Of a DNA stretch of 64,000 bases, positions 1 through 8,614 are shown piece after piece. The translations under genes and the position numbers were made by a program. This DNA comes from Streptomyces sp. TLI_146 (lineage in GTDB: Bacteria; Actinomycetota; Actinomycetes; Streptomycetales; Streptomycetaceae): the NCBI RefSeq assembly GCF_002846415.1, contig NZ_PJMX01000001.1, forward strand, positions 7,998,001 through 8,062,000. The letters are read 5' to 3'. How positions within the stretch are numbered: the stretch's first letter is position 1; the number at the start of each line of letters is the position of its first letter. Under the pieces are notes generated by a model. The model saw only the letters and a list, made by a program, of their open reading frames with translations, made no database searches and was not told the origin of the DNA.

Positions 1-93
1 ACCGACCTGATGGAACGCCTCGGCGCCCGCAGCCGGTTCGAGGCGGGCGTGCGCTCGGTGCAGCACGGCTGGCTGCCGTCGACTCCGAACTGA
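1..93 (+). CDS. LuxR-family regulator, C-terminal fragment (gene enters from the left)
   Basis: The open frame from base 1 ends at TGA 91-93 and reads as the last 30 residues of a protein. The segment with LGARSRFEAGVRSVQHGWL resembles the final helix of LuxR-type helix-turn-helix domains in actinobacterial response regulators. Only this tail is visible, so domain architecture and function cannot be judged. Confidence 0.55.
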   Translation, partial: TDLMERLGARSRFEAGVRSVQHGWLPSTPN

Positions 94-124
94 CGCGCCT
101 TCGGGGCGCGCACCCCCCGTACGG

Positions 125-469
125 TCACTCGCTCAAGGACACCCACGCCCACACGATGAAGAGCAGCGGCACCGCGACGGCCGCCATGCCGAGCGCGACC
201 CCGGCGCGTGCGCGGCGCCGGTTCGCTCCCTCCTCGCCCCGCAGGTGATGCAGGTCCCCGGTGCCGTAGACGATCGCGGCGATGCCCAGGGGCACGGTCA
301 GATACAGGGGGAAGTGGCGGACCTGCGCGGGAATCGCGTCGGGCAGCCACGGGCAGGCGAACAGCGCGAGGGCGACCATGCCCATCACCATCGACGTCGT
401 ACCCGTCCACTCCTGCGCTTCCGGCGACACCTGGGCGGGCGGGGCGGGGGTCTGCTGCTCGGACTTCAT
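125..469 (-). CDS. small DUF4190-like membrane protein
   Basis: This 114-residue protein has a proline-rich cytosolic-looking N-terminus (about residues 1-20) and three hydrophobic stretches: about 26-44, 54-70, and 90-112 after a basic RRRARAG segment. The layout (membrane segments, a YGTGDLHHLRG turn, then an ARAGVALGMAAVAV helix) resembles DUF4190-type small membrane proteins. Its function is unknown. It ends tail-to-tail about 30 bases from the preceding regulator. Confidence 0.7.
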   Translation of the reverse strand: MKSEQQTPAPPAQVSPEAQEWTGTTSMVMGMVALALFACPWLPDAIPAQVRHFPLYLTVPLGIAAIVYGTGDLHHLRGEEGANRRRARAGVALGMAAVAVPLLFIVWAWVSLSE

Positions 470-564
470 GATCGAGAGGCTAGGGGGCGGCCCGGTCGGG
501 GCGGGTGGGGGCGGCTACTCATTTCGCCGTGAGTAGCGGCTCGGGCCGATCGTCGGTCCGTCAC

Positions 565-1098
565 TCAGCTGAGGTGAGCGGCGATGGCGCGGGCGCACGT
601 CAAGGAGTCCGTGTGTGTGGTGTCCACTTCCATGTCGTAGACGACACCCTCGTGTACCAGGTGTGCCTGGGACGCGGCCATGCCCCGGGTCCGGTCGCCC
701 CGTGCGGTCTCACGGGCCGCGGCGACCGTGCTCTCGCACCGGACGCCGACCCACAGCACGGACAGGTCACCGACAGCCTCGCGCCAGCGCTGCTGGGAGG
801 CGGCTCCACCGAGGAAGACGTCGTCGACGACGACCCTGGCGCCCGCCCGGACCGTCGCAGCGACGCCTTCCATCCAGGCCGCCTCCAGCGCCCGGAAGTC
901 GGCCCCGACCGTCACCGCGCCGTCCGCCTCGAAGCCGATGCCCTCGGGCGACGTCTGCATGCTCGCGGGCAGGGCGTCGACGAGCGAGTCGATCCCGAAC
1001 GCCAGCCAGGGATCCGGCAGTACGGCTTGCAGACACCGAACGATCCCGGTCTTTCCCGAGCTGGAGCCGCCGTTGAGAATGATCATCTGAGTCGTCAC
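565..1098 (-). CDS. cpt: chloramphenicol 3-O-phosphotransferase
   Basis: Predicted to transfer phosphate from ATP to the C-3 hydroxyl of chloramphenicol, a self-protection type of resistance known from Streptomyces venezuelae. The GTG start at 1098 gives 177 residues, matching the family length of about 178. A Walker A motif GGSSSGKT lies at residues 10-17. D37 in the AFGIDSL segment is at the position of the family's catalytic aspartate. The VVVDDVFLGG and WVGVRC segments are also typical. The frame stays open upstream to 1320, but the extension is low-complexity and runs over the divergent gene, so I reject it. No chloramphenicol biosynthesis gene is visible nearby. Confidence 0.88.
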   Translation of the reverse strand: MTTQMIILNGGSSSGKTGIVRCLQAVLPDPWLAFGIDSLVDALPASMQTSPEGIGFEADGAVTVGADFRALEAAWMEGVAATVRAGARVVVDDVFLGGAASQQRWREAVGDLSVLWVGVRCESTVAAARETARGDRTRGMAASQAHLVHEGVVYDMEVDTTHTDSLTCARAIAAHLS

Positions 1099-1228
1099 CG
1101 CGACACCGTACGGTGCCTGCCGCCGTGGTGCGGAACGAATTTCCGGCCTGACGTCATGATGCGGGCATGTCCGGATGTGACAGGGAACCGTCATTGCGGT
1201 CGTCGGTGGTGGCGGTGAGGATGGGGGC

Positions 1229-2218
1229 ATGCCCCTCACCCACCGCGTCGTCATCGCGGTCTTCCCCGATGTCGACCTCCTCGACGTCACCGGCCCGGCC
1301 GAGGTGTTCGCCCTGGCCAACCGGGAGACCTCGGGCCGTGCCGGTTACCAGGTCCGGCTGGCCGGGCCGGTCGCGGGCGAGGTGCGGACGTCGGCGGGGG
1401 TGCGGCTGCTGGCCGATCTGGGCTTCGCGGAGGTCGGCGGGCAGGTGGACACCCTGCTGGTGCCCGGCGCGGTCGACATGACCGACGGCGGTCCCGTCGC
1501 CCGTATCGACGCCGATGTGGTGGCGTGGGTGAAGGAGACCGCCCCGTACGCCCGGCGCGTCGCGTCCGTGTGTGTGGGCGCGCATCTGCTGGCGGCGGCC
1601 GGGCTGCTGGACGGTAAGACGGCGACCACGCACTGGTCGACGGCCGCCCAGCTCGCCGCCGACCACCCGGCGGTCACCGTCGACGCGGACCCGATCTTCG
1701 TACGCACCGACCGCGGCAGGGTGTGGACCGGGGCCGGAATCAGCGCCTGCCTGGATCTCGCGCTGGCGCTGGTGGCCGAGGACCTGGGTGAGGACGTCGC
1801 GCTGGCGGTGGCCCGGCAGCTGGTCATGTACCTCAAACGGCAGGGCGGGCAGAGCCAGTTCTCGGTCCCGCTCAGCCGGCCCGCCGCCTCCCGGCGTGAC
1901 ATCGACGAGCTGCGGCTGTGGATCGCCGACCACCTAGACGAGGACCTGTCCGCGCAGGCCCTGGCCAGCCGGATGTGCCTGAGCGAGCGGCATTTCGCGC
2001 GCGTCTTCAAGCAGGAGACGGGCGCCAGCCCGGCTGCCTACGTCGAGGCCGCCCGGGTGGAGGCGGCCCGGCGTCTCCTTGAGACCACGGACTGTCCCCT
2101 CGACCAGGTCGCGGCCGCGGCCGGGCTGGGCTCGGCCGAGACCCTGCACCGGTCGTTCAAACGGCAGTTGGCCACCACGCCCGCGGCGTACCGGCGCCGC
2201 TTCCGCACCACCACCTGA
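1229..2218 (+). CDS. GlxA-type transcriptional regulator (DJ-1/PfpI plus AraC HTH)
   Basis: A 329-residue regulator. Residues about 5-180 form a DJ-1/PfpI-like domain; the nucleophile-elbow region reads VASVCVGAHLLAAAGLL. About 215-325 form an AraC-type double helix-turn-helix with the FARVFKQETGASPAAYVEAARVE and AAGLGSAETLHRSFKRQL blocks. ATG 1229 follows a GAGGATGGGG ribosome site. The isochorismatase-like gene starts 135 bases downstream on the same strand and is the most likely target. The PfpI domain probably senses a small ligand and need not be enzymatically active. Confidence 0.9.
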   Translation: MPLTHRVVIAVFPDVDLLDVTGPAEVFALANRETSGRAGYQVRLAGPVAGEVRTSAGVRLLADLGFAEVGGQVDTLLVPGAVDMTDGGPVARIDADVVAWVKETAPYARRVASVCVGAHLLAAAGLLDGKTATTHWSTAAQLAADHPAVTVDADPIFVRTDRGRVWTGAGISACLDLALALVAEDLGEDVALAVARQLVMYLKRQGGQSQFSVPLSRPAASRRDIDELRLWIADHLDEDLSAQALASRMCLSERHFARVFKQETGASPAAYVEAARVEAARRLLETTDCPLDQVAAAAGLGSAETLHRSFKRQLATTPAAYRRRFRTTT

Positions 2219-2289
2219 CCCAGCGCGTCCCACCCACTCACCCCGGACCTCGGCGCGCGAGCGCGACACGGCGCTTCGCCATGCCCGAA

Positions 2290-2342
2290 TTCACCCAGAA
2301 CAAGAACTTCACCCAGAACAAGAATTCACCCAGGACAAGAAA
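2290..2342 (+). repeat. three tandem 17-18 bp repeats in the leader of the isochorismatase gene
   Basis: Three head-to-tail copies of TTCACCCAGAACAAGAA (2290-2307, 2308-2324, 2325-2342; the last copy has one change). The third copy supplies the AAGAAAGG ribosome site for the gene at 2354. The track is purine-rich and unusually A-rich for this DNA. It may be an operator array or a slipped-strand tract. Confidence 0.85.
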
Positions 2343-2353
2343 GGCACCGCCCC

Positions 2354-2992
2354 ATGAACGCGATCAAGCCCGAGACGGCTCAGCCCTCCACGACCCTGCG
2401 GGACTTGAGCGGTCTGGACAACCAGCCGCCGAGGCTGAGCGAGTCCGTCCTCATCATGATCGACTTCCAGAACACCTACCGTACCGGCGTCATGGCCCTC
2501 GACGGCGCGGACGAAGCCGTCGCCGCCGGTGCCCGCCTCCTGGCGCGTGCCCGCGCCGCCGGTATACCGGTCGTCCACATCGTCAACGACGGCGGGGAGA
2601 ACACCCCGTACGACATCCGCGCCCATATCGGCGCCATCAGTGACGAGGTGGCTCCGGTGGACGGCGAGCCGGTCGTGGTCAAGCAGGTCCCCAACGCCTT
2701 CCACGCCACCGGGCTGGAGAAGACCCTGACCGGACTGGGTGCCGCACCGGGCAGCGGCAAGGCCCTGATCCTGGCCGGGTTCATGACGCACATGTGCGTC
2801 AACTACACCGCCCAGGGCGCCTTCTACCTCGGCTACCGCCCCACGGTCGTCGCCGAGACCACCGCGACGCGCACCCTCGCCGCACCCGACGGCACGGTCG
2901 TCCCCGCGTCGACCCTCCAGACCGCGGCCCTGACGACGATCACGGACCTGTTCGGCACGGTCGTTCCCACGGTGGAGGCACTTCCCGCCTGA
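2354..2992 (+). CDS. isochorismatase-family cysteine hydrolase
   Basis: A 212-residue alpha/beta hydrolase of the isochorismatase/nicotinamidase superfamily. The catalytic triad can be placed as D37 (LIMIDFQNTY), K110 (VVKQVPNAF) and C148 (GFMTHMCV). This family hydrolyses nicotinamide, ureido acids, isochorismate and related amides; the exact substrate cannot be read here. The N-terminal 25 residues are a flexible extension. ATG 2354 follows the repeat-borne ribosome site. The gene probably depends on the GlxA-type regulator directly upstream. Confidence 0.88.
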   Translation: MNAIKPETAQPSTTLRDLSGLDNQPPRLSESVLIMIDFQNTYRTGVMALDGADEAVAAGARLLARARAAGIPVVHIVNDGGENTPYDIRAHIGAISDEVAPVDGEPVVVKQVPNAFHATGLEKTLTGLGAAPGSGKALILAGFMTHMCVNYTAQGAFYLGYRPTVVAETTATRTLAAPDGTVVPASTLQTAALTTITDLFGTVVPTVEALPA

Positions 2993-3004
2993 CCCCGCAG
3001 AGGG

Positions 3005-3041
3005 CGGTGCGCGGCAGAACACGCCGGTCTGCCGCGCACCG
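3005..3041. terminator. bidirectional hairpin terminator
   Basis: A perfect inverted repeat with arms GGTGCGCGGCAGA (3006-3018) and TCTGCCGCGCACC (3028-3040), extendable by one pair, lies between the convergent ends of the isochorismatase-like gene and the LysE-type exporter. Confidence 0.8.
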
Positions 3042-3074
3042 GCCCCAGGTCCGGCGCGAAGGCCGCGCGACCCG

Positions 3075-3692
3075 TCAGCCGAGCAGCCCCTCCACCAGCA
3101 GGACCCCGCCAATGGCGATCATCATGGCGCCGGACGCCCGGGTGACGGCCCGGGCCGCCGAGGGCCGGGCTTTGAGCACCGTGCGGGACAGGACACCCAC
3201 GGCGAGGTAGACGAGGGCACAGGCCGTCATGTGCAGGGTGCCGAGCAGGCCGGTCTGCGCGGCCACCGGCCAGCCCTTCGCGGTGTCGATGAACTGCGGG
3301 AACAGGGAGAAGTACAGCAGCAGCGCCTTGGGGTTGAGGCCGCTGATCCCGACGCCCCTCAGCATGATCTGCGAGCGGGAGGACCCCATGGCCTCCTCGG
3401 CGGCGGCAGGCGTGGCCGGTTTCCTCAGTACGCCCCAGCCCAGCCACACCAGATATCCGGCCCCGGCGACGGTCAGCGCGGTGAGCACGGTGGGCGAGCT
3501 CGCCACGATCACCACCAGACCGGCGACGGCGAGCAGGGTGTACCCGGCGTATCCGGCTATCAGCCCGGCGACCGCCGGGACGACCGACCGGTCCCGCAGC
3601 CCCGCCGAGATCGCGTACGCCCAGTCCGCGCCCGGGGTCAGCACCAGCAGCAGATCCACCGCCAGGAAAGCCGCCACCGTCGTCGTGTCCAT
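3075..3692 (-). CDS. LysE/RhtB-family amino-acid exporter
   Basis: A 205-residue integral membrane protein with six predicted helices. It carries the family signature LLVLTPGADWAYAISAGLRD near the N-terminus and GLNPKALLLYFSLFPQF in the middle. The family exports amino acids or derivatives by proton antiport. I choose ATG 3692 (MDTTTVAAFL), 8-12 bases after AGAGGG; an ATG 21 bases upstream is the alternative. The Lrp/AsnC gene is divergent 116 bases away, the standard arrangement for LysE exporters and their regulators. Confidence 0.88.
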   Translation of the reverse strand: MDTTTVAAFLAVDLLLVLTPGADWAYAISAGLRDRSVVPAVAGLIAGYAGYTLLAVAGLVVIVASSPTVLTALTVAGAGYLVWLGWGVLRKPATPAAAEEAMGSSRSQIMLRGVGISGLNPKALLLYFSLFPQFIDTAKGWPVAAQTGLLGTLHMTACALVYLAVGVLSRTVLKARPSAARAVTRASGAMMIAIGGVLLVEGLLG

Positions 3693-3808
3693 CGATCGAT
3701 CGTTCCCTCTCACGTTCCTCGTTACGAGAGGGAAGAGTAGGGTGGTTCCGCCCGAAAGTGTTTGCTTAATTACCCCATGATCGCGTCCAGTGAGGGAGAA
3801 TCTTCTCC

Positions 3809-4261
3809 ATGGATGCCCTGGATCGGAAAATTCTTACCGAGCTCCAGCTCGACGGCCGTCTGACGGTCACCGAGCTGGCCGCGCGCGTGGGACTCAGCGT
3901 CTCGCCCTGTCACCGCCGGGTGCGGGACCTCGAACGCGCGGGCGCGATCCGCGGCTACCGCGCCGTCGTCGACCCGTCCGCCGTCGGCCTGGACTTCGAG
4001 GCCCTCGTCTTCGCCACCCTGCGCTGGGAGGACCCCGACACCGTCACCGCCTTCGAGGACGCCGTCAGCGCCGTCCCGCACGTCATCCAGGCCCAGCGCC
4101 TGTTCGGCGAACCCGACTACCTCCTGCGCGTCGCCACCACCGACCTGGCCGCCTACCAGCAGCTCTACGACCAGCAGCTGGCCCGGCTCCCCGGAGTCCA
4201 GCGCCTGACGTCCACCCTCGTCATGAAGAAGGTCGTCCACGACCGCCCCCTGCCCGAGTAG
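3809..4261 (+). CDS. Lrp/AsnC-family transcriptional regulator
   Basis: 150 residues. The N-terminal HTH reads LDRKILTELQLDGRLTVTELAARVGLSVSPCHRRVRDLE (written in parts: LDRKILTELQ..., VGLSVSPCHRRV, residues about 4-45). A RAM ligand-binding domain follows at about 65-145. The family responds to amino acids. Its position divergent from the LysE-type exporter suggests it controls that exporter. The short intergenic region around 3693-3808 would hold both promoters. Confidence 0.9.
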   Translation: MDALDRKILTELQLDGRLTVTELAARVGLSVSPCHRRVRDLERAGAIRGYRAVVDPSAVGLDFEALVFATLRWEDPDTVTAFEDAVSAVPHVIQAQRLFGEPDYLLRVATTDLAAYQQLYDQQLARLPGVQRLTSTLVMKKVVHDRPLPE

Positions 4262-4278
4262 GGCCGCGCGGTCCCCGC

Positions 4279-5388
4279 CTACAGGACCGTGCTGCCCAGC
4301 GGCCGCTCCGCATCCGCGCCCGGCGGGACGAAGAACAGCGCGGAGCCGTAGTGCTCGACGAACGGGCCCAGCGCGTCATGGCCCGCGAGACGGCGCTGTA
4401 CGCGGGTGAACAGGTTCGGGTCGTTCATGTACGCGAGGAAGAGCAGGCCCTGGTCGTCGGGGGCGTTGTCGTAGGAGTATCCCCGGCGCAGTATCCGGGC
4501 GCCACCGTCGAACCGGGGGTGGGCCAGGCGGACGTGGGCGTCGGCGGGGAGCAGATAGCCGCCCTGCGGCGTCTTCGCGAAGAGGTCGGCCTCGGTGTGT
4601 TCCGGGCCGCCCTGGAGGGGGCCGCCGTGTGCCTTGCGGCGGCCCATGACGCGCTCCTGGCGCTCGACGGACAGAGCGCCGAACTCGGCTGTCGCCAGGC
4701 GGATGCGGCGCACCACCAGATAGGTGGCGTTGGCGTGGGGCCCGGCGCCGAGCCACACCCAGCGCTCGGCCTCCTTCGCGCCGGGGTTCGCGGTGCCGTC
4801 CTTGAAGCCGAACAGGTTGCGCGGGGTCCCTCCGGGCGGCGTGGCGGGCAGGAAGCCCGCCTGGCGCCAGCGCGGGCGCAGCACGCCCGGCGCGGCCCGC
4901 TCCAGCCGCCGCGCGAGGTCGGCGCAGACGGCCGGGGTGGCGGCGCAGATCTGCAGGAACACCTGGCCGCCCCCGGCCTCGGGGCGCAGCCGGTCACCGG
5001 CGAAGGCGGGCAGGTCGCGCAGCGCCTCCGGCGCCCGTGAGCCCAGGCGGGAGAAGAAGGCGGGGCCGAACCCGACTGTGATGCTCGGCCCGTCACGGAC
5101 GTTGGACGGCCGGGCGGTGAGCAAGGGCGTCCACGCGGCGAACATACGGCGCACGGCCTCCCGGCCCGTCGCCCCGCGCGTACCGGGGCTCAGGTCGTAG
5201 GACAGCAGCAGCACACGAGGAGGCTGGGGGTCCGTCACACCCGGCTGGCGGCCGGGGCGCGAGGGCGGGCCGGGGGCAGGGGTGCCGGATCCCTGGCAGC
5301 CGGTCACGGCGGCGGCCGTACCCAGGGCGGCCAGCCCGCCGAGCAGCTCACGCCGGGCGGGCCCGGCACCGCCGAGGGGCGCGGTCAC
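4279..5388 (-). CDS. secreted DyP-type heme peroxidase (EfeB-like)
   Basis: GTG 5388 gives 369 residues. The N-terminus GPARRELLGGLAALGTAAAVTGC looks like a twin-arginine signal with a lipobox-like cysteine, so the enzyme is probably exported folded with its heme. The DyP signature GFKDGTANP carries the distal aspartate. DAHVRLAHPR carries the expected proximal heme histidine, followed by RRGYSYD. DyP/EfeB enzymes use peroxide to oxidise dyes, phenolics or porphyrin. No EfeU/EfeO iron transporter gene is adjacent. Frame upstream to 5511 is open but lacks signal-peptide logic, so I reject it. Confidence 0.87.
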   Translation of the reverse strand: MTAPLGGAGPARRELLGGLAALGTAAAVTGCQGSGTPAPGPPSRPGRQPGVTDPQPPRVLLLSYDLSPGTRGATGREAVRRMFAAWTPLLTARPSNVRDGPSITVGFGPAFFSRLGSRAPEALRDLPAFAGDRLRPEAGGGQVFLQICAATPAVCADLARRLERAAPGVLRPRWRQAGFLPATPPGGTPRNLFGFKDGTANPGAKEAERWVWLGAGPHANATYLVVRRIRLATAEFGALSVERQERVMGRRKAHGGPLQGGPEHTEADLFAKTPQGGYLLPADAHVRLAHPRFDGGARILRRGYSYDNAPDDQGLLFLAYMNDPNLFTRVQRRLAGHDALGPFVEHYGSALFFVPPGADAERPLGSTVL

Positions 5389-5519
5389 GTCGGATCCCCG
5401 GGCGAGGGAGATGTCCGGCCGCCCGCGTGCGGCGCGTTGTCCCCGCCGGTCACGCGGCAAGTAGTCGTATAAGGGGCGTAGTTCGCATTCACGGCGCTTG
5501 GCACGATACACCTGACGCC

Positions 5520-6839
5520 GTGCTCGCTCTCGTTTCCCGTCTTCTTCCGCGGCGTCGGCTCGTCCTGCCCGCCGCCGCGCTGCTCCTGCTCGTTCCGGCG
5601 TGTTCCTGCCCGGCGGACGACTCCGCCCCGCCCGGTCACGGCCCGGCCGCCACCCTGCGCGTACCGCGCGACTTCGGGTCCATCCAGCAGGCGGTGGACC
5701 GCGCGCGTCCCGGGGATCTGGTGCTGGTCGCGCCCGGTGTCTACCGGGAGAGCGTCACGGTCGCCGCGTCCCGTGTCGTCCTGCGTGGCGCGGACCGCAA
5801 CGGCACCGTCATCGACGGCGAGTTCCGCCGGGCCAACGGCGTCACCGTGACCGGGGCGGGGTCGGCCGTGGAGAACCTGACGGTCCGTAACCATCTCGCC
5901 AACGGTGTGCTGTTCACCGGTGTGACCGACGCGGCCCGGCACACCGGCGGCGCCGGGGGAGCGGGCTACGAACGGCTCGACACCAAGGCGTATCCCCCGC
6001 TCAAGGGCTTCCGGGCGTCCTTCGTCACGGCTCACAACAACGCGCTGTACGGCATCTACGCGTTCGACGCCCGCGAGGGGATCATCGAGGACTCCTACGC
6101 CTCCGGCCAGGCCGACTCCGGGATCTACGTGGGCCAGTGCCGTCCGTGCCTGACCACCGTGCGGCGCAACACCGTCGAGCACAACGCCGTCGGCATCGAA
6201 GTCACCAACGCCTCCGAGGAGTTGTACGTCCTGGGCAACACGGCCCGCCACAACCGGGTCGGTGCGACCGTGAACTCCAACGACCTGGAGGCCCTGGCGC
6301 CCCAGCACCGCGCGGTATTCACCGGCAACGCCTTCACCGACAACAACGACGACCGCAGCCCCGAGCAGGCCGACGGCGGCTACGGCATCGGGATCGGCCT
6401 CGGCGGAGGCACGGACAACACCGTCGAACGCAATCTGATCAGCGGGAACCGCCGGGCCGGCGTGCTGCTGACCGATGTGGCCGGGTACCCGGCGGCCCGG
6501 AACGCCGTACGGGACAACCGGACCAGCGGCAACGGGACCGACCTGGTGCTCGCCACCTCCGCCGTCGCGGGCAACTGCTTCGACGCCAACAGGCCCGAGC
6601 GGGTGTCCCCGGCGGACCTCACCGAGGCGGCCCGCTGCGGACGCCCGGCGGGGCCGTGGCGGGCGCCGGGGTCGGTGCCTGCCGTCGCCGCACCGGCGGG
6701 GCTGTCCTTCCGGCTGGTGCCCGCCCCGCCGCCCCAGCGGTCGATGCCCCGGGCGTCCTCCGCGCCCGCGCGGGCGGCCGTGGGCCTGCCCGGGCGGCCG
6801 GAGGCGCGGGGTTATCCGCTGCCGTCCGGGTCCGCGTAG
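5520..6839 (+). CDS. secreted right-handed beta-helix lipoprotein (NosD/PbH1 repeats)
   Basis: GTG 5520 gives 439 residues. RRRLVLPAAALLLLVPACSC is a lipoprotein signal with the lipobox ending VPAC. The body opens with LRVPRDFGSIQQAVDRARPGDLVLVAPGVYRE, the classic start of NosD/pectate-lyase-like helices, then PbH1-type repeats with NAVGIEVTNAS and RRAGVLLTDV. The C-terminal 80 residues are proline-rich. The likely role is cell-surface carbohydrate binding or hydrolysis; no catalytic residues can be assigned. The start is divergent from the peroxidase gene and uncertain by some codons. Confidence 0.8.
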   Translation: MLALVSRLLPRRRLVLPAAALLLLVPACSCPADDSAPPGHGPAATLRVPRDFGSIQQAVDRARPGDLVLVAPGVYRESVTVAASRVVLRGADRNGTVIDGEFRRANGVTVTGAGSAVENLTVRNHLANGVLFTGVTDAARHTGGAGGAGYERLDTKAYPPLKGFRASFVTAHNNALYGIYAFDAREGIIEDSYASGQADSGIYVGQCRPCLTTVRRNTVEHNAVGIEVTNASEELYVLGNTARHNRVGATVNSNDLEALAPQHRAVFTGNAFTDNNDDRSPEQADGGYGIGIGLGGGTDNTVERNLISGNRRAGVLLTDVAGYPAARNAVRDNRTSGNGTDLVLATSAVAGNCFDANRPERVSPADLTEAARCGRPAGPWRAPGSVPAVAAPAGLSFRLVPAPPPQRSMPRASSAPARAAVGLPGRPEARGYPLPSGSA

Positions 6840-6848
6840 CCGCGTGCG

Positions 6849-7589
6849 TCACGCCGGTGTCGAGGCCGCCGGGGAGGGCCAGGGGCCCGGTGGCAGCGGC
6901 GAGCGGCGCCCGGTGAAGTCGACCGTCACCGGCTCGCCGCCGCTGGTGAGCACGGCCTCGACCCGGCCGAGCCCGCCCTTCTCGTCGATCCAGTACGTCA
7001 CGGGCGACGTCGGCGGGCCCGAGGGCTTGGTGCCGCTGTCCGTACGGGGGGCGGGGCGGGGACCGGCGAACAGCGTGTAGGTGTGGCCCCGCAGCCGCTG
7101 CTCGCCCAGCCACTGCGGGCCCGACTGGGCCAGGAGCTGGGCGTTCTCGGGGCGATCGCTGCCCAGGGCCAGCACCAGGCGCAGCGCGCGGTCCACCGGG
7201 TCGCGGGTGTAGGAGCGCCTGGACCAGCGGGGTGCCGCTCCCGGGCGTTGCGGGCTGCCGCCGGGCGCCACCGACACCCCGGCCGCGTCCCACGCGACCC
7301 GGCCGTCCCGTCCCAGGGCGCGGTAGCTGCCGAGCGCGCGGTGGGCGGCGTAGTCGACGACGGCCTCGACGCCGACGTCGGTGTCCGCCGCGGGCACGTT
7401 CAGCCGGACCGAGGCCGGACCGCTCTCGTACACCGACAGCCGGGCCAGCGCCAGCCGCTGGGCCTCCTCCAGCGTGACCGGCCGACGCCGGTCCGGTGTG
7501 CCGCAGGCCGTCGTTCCCATCAGCAGCGCCGCCGCGAGCAGCGCGGCGCAGCCGCCGTGGCGCAGGGCCCGGCGGGCCGTATGTCCCAT
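6849..7589 (-). CDS. putative secreted lipoprotein of unknown function
   Basis: 246 residues from ATG 7589 (MGHTARRALRHGG). The signal is ALLAAALLMGTTACG, with a lipobox-like TTAC. The mature part has a helical VTLEEAQRLALARLSVYESG stretch and a central block ending RSYTRDPVDRALRLVLALG, then a C-terminal YWIDEKGGLGRVEAVL beta segment. This is loosely similar to actinobacterial lipoproteins that bind or carry lipids. I do not recognise a specific family. It is convergent with the beta-helix gene, 9 bases apart. Confidence 0.7.
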   Translation of the reverse strand: MGHTARRALRHGGCAALLAAALLMGTTACGTPDRRRPVTLEEAQRLALARLSVYESGPASVRLNVPAADTDVGVEAVVDYAAHRALGSYRALGRDGRVAWDAAGVSVAPGGSPQRPGAAPRWSRRSYTRDPVDRALRLVLALGSDRPENAQLLAQSGPQWLGEQRLRGHTYTLFAGPRPAPRTDSGTKPSGPPTSPVTYWIDEKGGLGRVEAVLTSGGEPVTVDFTGRRSPLPPGPWPSPAASTPA

Positions 7590-7783
7590 CACCGGGTCAG
7601 CACACCACCGGCCGTGGGCGAAGGAGGCCCGTGACACGGGCGCGTGAGCCGTTCAGGCGCAGTCGTCGGGCCGACGGTGGCACCCGGATGGCCCCTTCGC
7701 CACGGTGGGTCCCGGCCCGCCGTGCTCGAATGGCCGCAGGGCGCCGGTGCCCGATGCCGTCGCCGCAGCCAGCAGGAGCCGCC

Positions 7784-8479
7784 GTGACGCCGCTCATACG
7801 CCGCCCGCTTTCCTCGATATGCGGGGCCGCCCTCGCCGCCCTCCTGGTCGGGGTGGCCGCCCCGGCCCCCGCCGCCGCGGAGCCCGCACCCGCGTGCGCC
7901 GCGGACACCGGCCCCTACCAGTGGCAACTGGAGCAGTATCTGCGTCTGCCCGCCGACGGCCGCCAGTCCGGCGCCGACTGCGAGGCGATCCGCGCCTTCC
8001 AGGAACGCAACGGCGTCGTGCCCGCCGACGGCTTCGCGAGCCTGGCCACCTACCGCACCACCCTGGTGATCGAAGAACGCCGAGCCCCCAACAAGAACGG
8101 GACCTGCCCCCACCGCGAGGAGCGGCTCGTCTGCGTCGACCTCGCCCGGCAGCTCCTGTGGGTGCAGCGCGACGGCCAGGTGATCTACCCGGCGGTCGCG
8201 GTCCGCACCGGGCGCTGGGGCCAGCAGACCCGCAACGGCTGGCACGAGATCACCGAGCGCCGCATCGACGACCACTCCGAGCTGTACGACAACGCGCCGA
8301 TGCCGTACTCCCAGTACTTCTCCGGCGGCCAGGCCTTCCACGGCGTCTACGGCGACCTCTTCAACGGCGGCGGCTCGGCCGGCTGTATCAACCTCCGCCT
8401 GCGCGACGCCGAGCTCCTGTGGAACACCACCGACGTCGGCGACGCCGTCTTCATCTGGGGCCGCAAACCCGCGACGTGA
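7784..8479 (+). CDS. secreted L,D-transpeptidase (YkuD domain)
   Basis: GTG 7784 follows AGGAG and gives 231 residues. A signal peptide ends near VAAPAPAAAEP. Residues about 40-95 form a peptidoglycan-binding-like domain (AIRAFQERNGVVPADGFAS). The YkuD domain follows, with the active-site block FHGVYGDLFNGGGSAGCINLR, where the cysteine is the nucleophile. The family makes 3-3 crosslinks in peptidoglycan or attaches proteins to it. It acts outside the membrane. Upstream open frame to 7496 lacks a signal and is rejected. Confidence 0.88.
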   Translation: MTPLIRRPLSSICGAALAALLVGVAAPAPAAAEPAPACAADTGPYQWQLEQYLRLPADGRQSGADCEAIRAFQERNGVVPADGFASLATYRTTLVIEERRAPNKNGTCPHREERLVCVDLARQLLWVQRDGQVIYPAVAVRTGRWGQQTRNGWHEITERRIDDHSELYDNAPMPYSQYFSGGQAFHGVYGDLFNGGGSAGCINLRLRDAELLWNTTDVGDAVFIWGRKPAT

Positions 8480-8614
8480 ACGACCGGCCGGGTGAATCCG
8501 CCGTGGCGCACGGGTGAGACCTCGGCGTGATCACTTCTGTCGATCGGGAGGGACCGGCGGTGTGATGTTCATTCAATTCGTCGTATCAGGTGACGGCGGA
8601 AATGAGACATCACG

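Noticed and set aside
1149..1156. TGACGTCA palindrome between cpt and the GlxA-type gene
   Set aside because: An isolated 8-base palindrome is expected by chance at this GC content and nothing else supports it.
1099..1320. Upstream extension of the chloramphenicol phosphotransferase frame
   Set aside because: It would add 74 low-complexity residues and overlap the divergent regulator; GTG 1098 gives the family length and aligns D37.
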